Assembly: GCA_003650185.1 (NCBI GenBank)
Contig: QMOF01000025.1
Location: 1 to 15,187 of the forward strand
Direction: 5' to 3'
DNA from: Chloroflexota bacterium
GTDB lineage: Bacteria > Chloroflexota > Dehalococcoidia > UBA2247 > RBG-13-53-26
Length of the DNA stretch: 15,187 nucleotides
The position numbers and the translations under genes are program-made. Shown here piece after piece: positions 14,222-15,187 of the stretch (position 1 is the first letter of the stretch; every line of letters begins with the position of its first letter). A model generated the notes under the pieces. The model was not told the origin of the DNA. It saw nothing but the letters and a program-made list of their open reading frames with translations, and ran no database searches.

Positions 14222-14659
14222 TCACCCCTTTCTACTATTGTCCCTGGTCAGCTCATCATAGACCGAGCCCAAAACCCCATTAACGAACCGCGCAGAGTTG
14301 CTGCTTCCGAAAGCCTTGGCCAACTCGACTGCTTCGTTGATAGCTACCTTCGGCGGGACCATCTGAGATACCAGCTCAGCCACACCCAGGCGCAGTATGT
14401 TTCTGTCGATGGGAGAGAGCTGGTCCAGGGGCCAGGCGGGGGCAAACCGCTGTACCAGCCTATCGATGGCTTCTCTGTGCTGCACCACCTGCGACACCAG
14501 ATCCCGAGTGAACTTCGCCGTCTCTTCAGGTAGCGTGCTCTCCTCCAGCAGGCGATTCAACGAGTCGTCCAGGTCGTGCCCGGTACAATCGGCCTCGTAC
14601 AACGCTTGCAGTGCCACAGCCCTGCCCCTCCGCCGCACAGCCAAGGGTGCCTTTATCAT
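14222..14659 (-). CDS. nusB: Transcription antitermination factor NusB
   Basis: A 145-aa all-helical RNA-binding protein that with NusE (S10) supports rRNA antitermination. The N-terminal arginine-rich part (VRRRGRAVALQALYEAD) and the C-terminal LSPIDRNILRLGVAEL, VAINEAVELAKAFG and ARFVNGVLG are diagnostic. The ATG at 14659 is chosen: the frame is open to 14737, but that extension overlaps the end of the radical SAM gene and does not look like NusB. The ribosome site is weak. Next downstream, six bases away, is acpP. Confidence 0.92.
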   Translation of the reverse strand: MIKAPLAVRRRGRAVALQALYEADCTGHDLDDSLNRLLEESTLPEETAKFTRDLVSQVVQHREAIDRLVQRFAPAWPLDQLSPIDRNILRLGVAELVSQMVPPKVAINEAVELAKAFGSSNSARFVNGVLGSVYDELTRDNSRKG

Positions 14660-14714
14660 AGCCCTGTCTTCTTGACCTTCTAAGTTGCAGACAATAGAAG
14701 CCGCCACGCGTTTG

Positions 14715-15187
14715 TCACCAAGTATAGCATTGCTCAACCAGCAAGTGAAGGTTTCCCAACCTGACCCTTCTCAGTCCCTGGGCCTTTGCCTCCTCCAGAC
14801 ACTCCTCGGCATGCTGCCTCGAGGTGGTCGGCAGGTCATTCATCATGAAGTGAGGATGAAAGGCCAGAAGCGAGTATGGGATGTCCGGGCTGATCGAGGC
14901 GATGAACGAGGCAATGGCAGACACCTCCGAGCGGTCCACGTAGCCTGGAACCAGAAGCGTGCTGGCCACAAGGAAAGGCGGCGAGGGCCTTGCAGACACG
15001 TAGTCGGCGAGCGATCGGAAGTTCTCCAGGGTCCTCTTGTTGCTCACCCCGCACAGGGCGATGTGCAATCGCTCGCTCCAGCACTTGAGGTCGAACTTGA
15101 TGCAGCCGCCGGACTTGAGTGACAGATCGGCCATCTGCTTCAGCAAGCCCGGATGCATTGACCCGTTGGTCTCCCAACAGATGCGCA
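14715..15187 (-). CDS. Radical SAM protein, PflA/COG1180-like (5' end outside the window)
   Basis: Only the C-terminal portion is present, about 157 residues, and the frame is open at the window edge. It begins ICWETNGS, followed by GGCIKFDLKCW, ALCGVSNKRTLENF, LLVPGYVD and PYSLLAFHPHF, the second half of the radical SAM barrel in pyruvate formate-lyase-activating-enzyme-like proteins. The CxxxCxxC cluster that binds the iron-sulfur centre should lie outside the window. The ETNG and KFDLK elements match the family segments that bind SAM. An ATG at 15158 exists but lies inside the domain and is not the true start. Substrate unknown. It lies 55 bases upstream of nusB. Confidence 0.82.
   Translation of the reverse strand, partial: RICWETNGSMHPGLLKQMADLSLKSGGCIKFDLKCWSERLHIALCGVSNKRTLENFRSLADYVSARPSPPFLVASTLLVPGYVDRSEVSAIASFIASISPDIPYSLLAFHPHFMMNDLPTTSRQHAEECLEEAKAQGLRRVRLGNLHLLVEQCYTW

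Noticed and set aside
14660..14737. N-terminal extension of NusB
   Set aside because: It overlaps the end of the radical SAM gene and does not resemble NusB; the ATG at 14659 gives the normal length.

Overview
The window is GC-rich, dense bacterial DNA with frequent GTG and TTG starts. The mix of families (a DUF1616 protein, a COG2509-type flavoprotein, DUF429, YdjM, a single-copy-looking nusB-acpP-lysA-holB run) fits a Chloroflexota genome of Dehalococcoidia type. That placement is inference from gene content; there is no rRNA or marker that settles it.

The layout is convergent. Plus-strand genes fill 177-8590, minus-strand genes fill 9434-15187, and a broken IS256-family element (8591-9300) sits where the two sets meet.

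Plus strand, first block (177-5722): a MoxR AAA+ ATPase, a membrane DUF58 protein, an O-antigen ligase/polymerase-like membrane protein, a membrane-anchored DUF1616 protein with an inserted beta-rich segment, and a YdjM/DUF457-like membrane protein. The first three are tightly spaced and look like one transcript. Together they suggest an envelope or surface-glycan locus run by a MoxR/DUF58 chaperone pair. This is the part of the window whose joint function is least described.

A gene-poor stretch follows (5723-6478), with a short AbrB-like antitoxin remnant and two small minus-strand frames that look protein-like but hit TAG stops. Next is a translationally coupled pair: a COG2509 FAD-dependent protein and a DUF429 protein, each with a cysteine cluster. 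The DUF429 stop codon is completed by the first bases of the IS element.

The IS256 element keeps both imperfect terminal inverted repeats, but its transposase has lost its middle and is frameshifted, so it is at most a non-autonomous relic.

Minus strand, in transcription order: a radical SAM protein (cut by the window edge), nusB, acpP, lysA, holB, hisC and a VOC-fold protein, closely spaced and probably one operon mixing transcription, lipid, amino acid and replication functions. A hairpin with a T-run follows the first VOC gene. Beyond it lies a second, paralogous VOC gene whose usual start codon position reads ACG.
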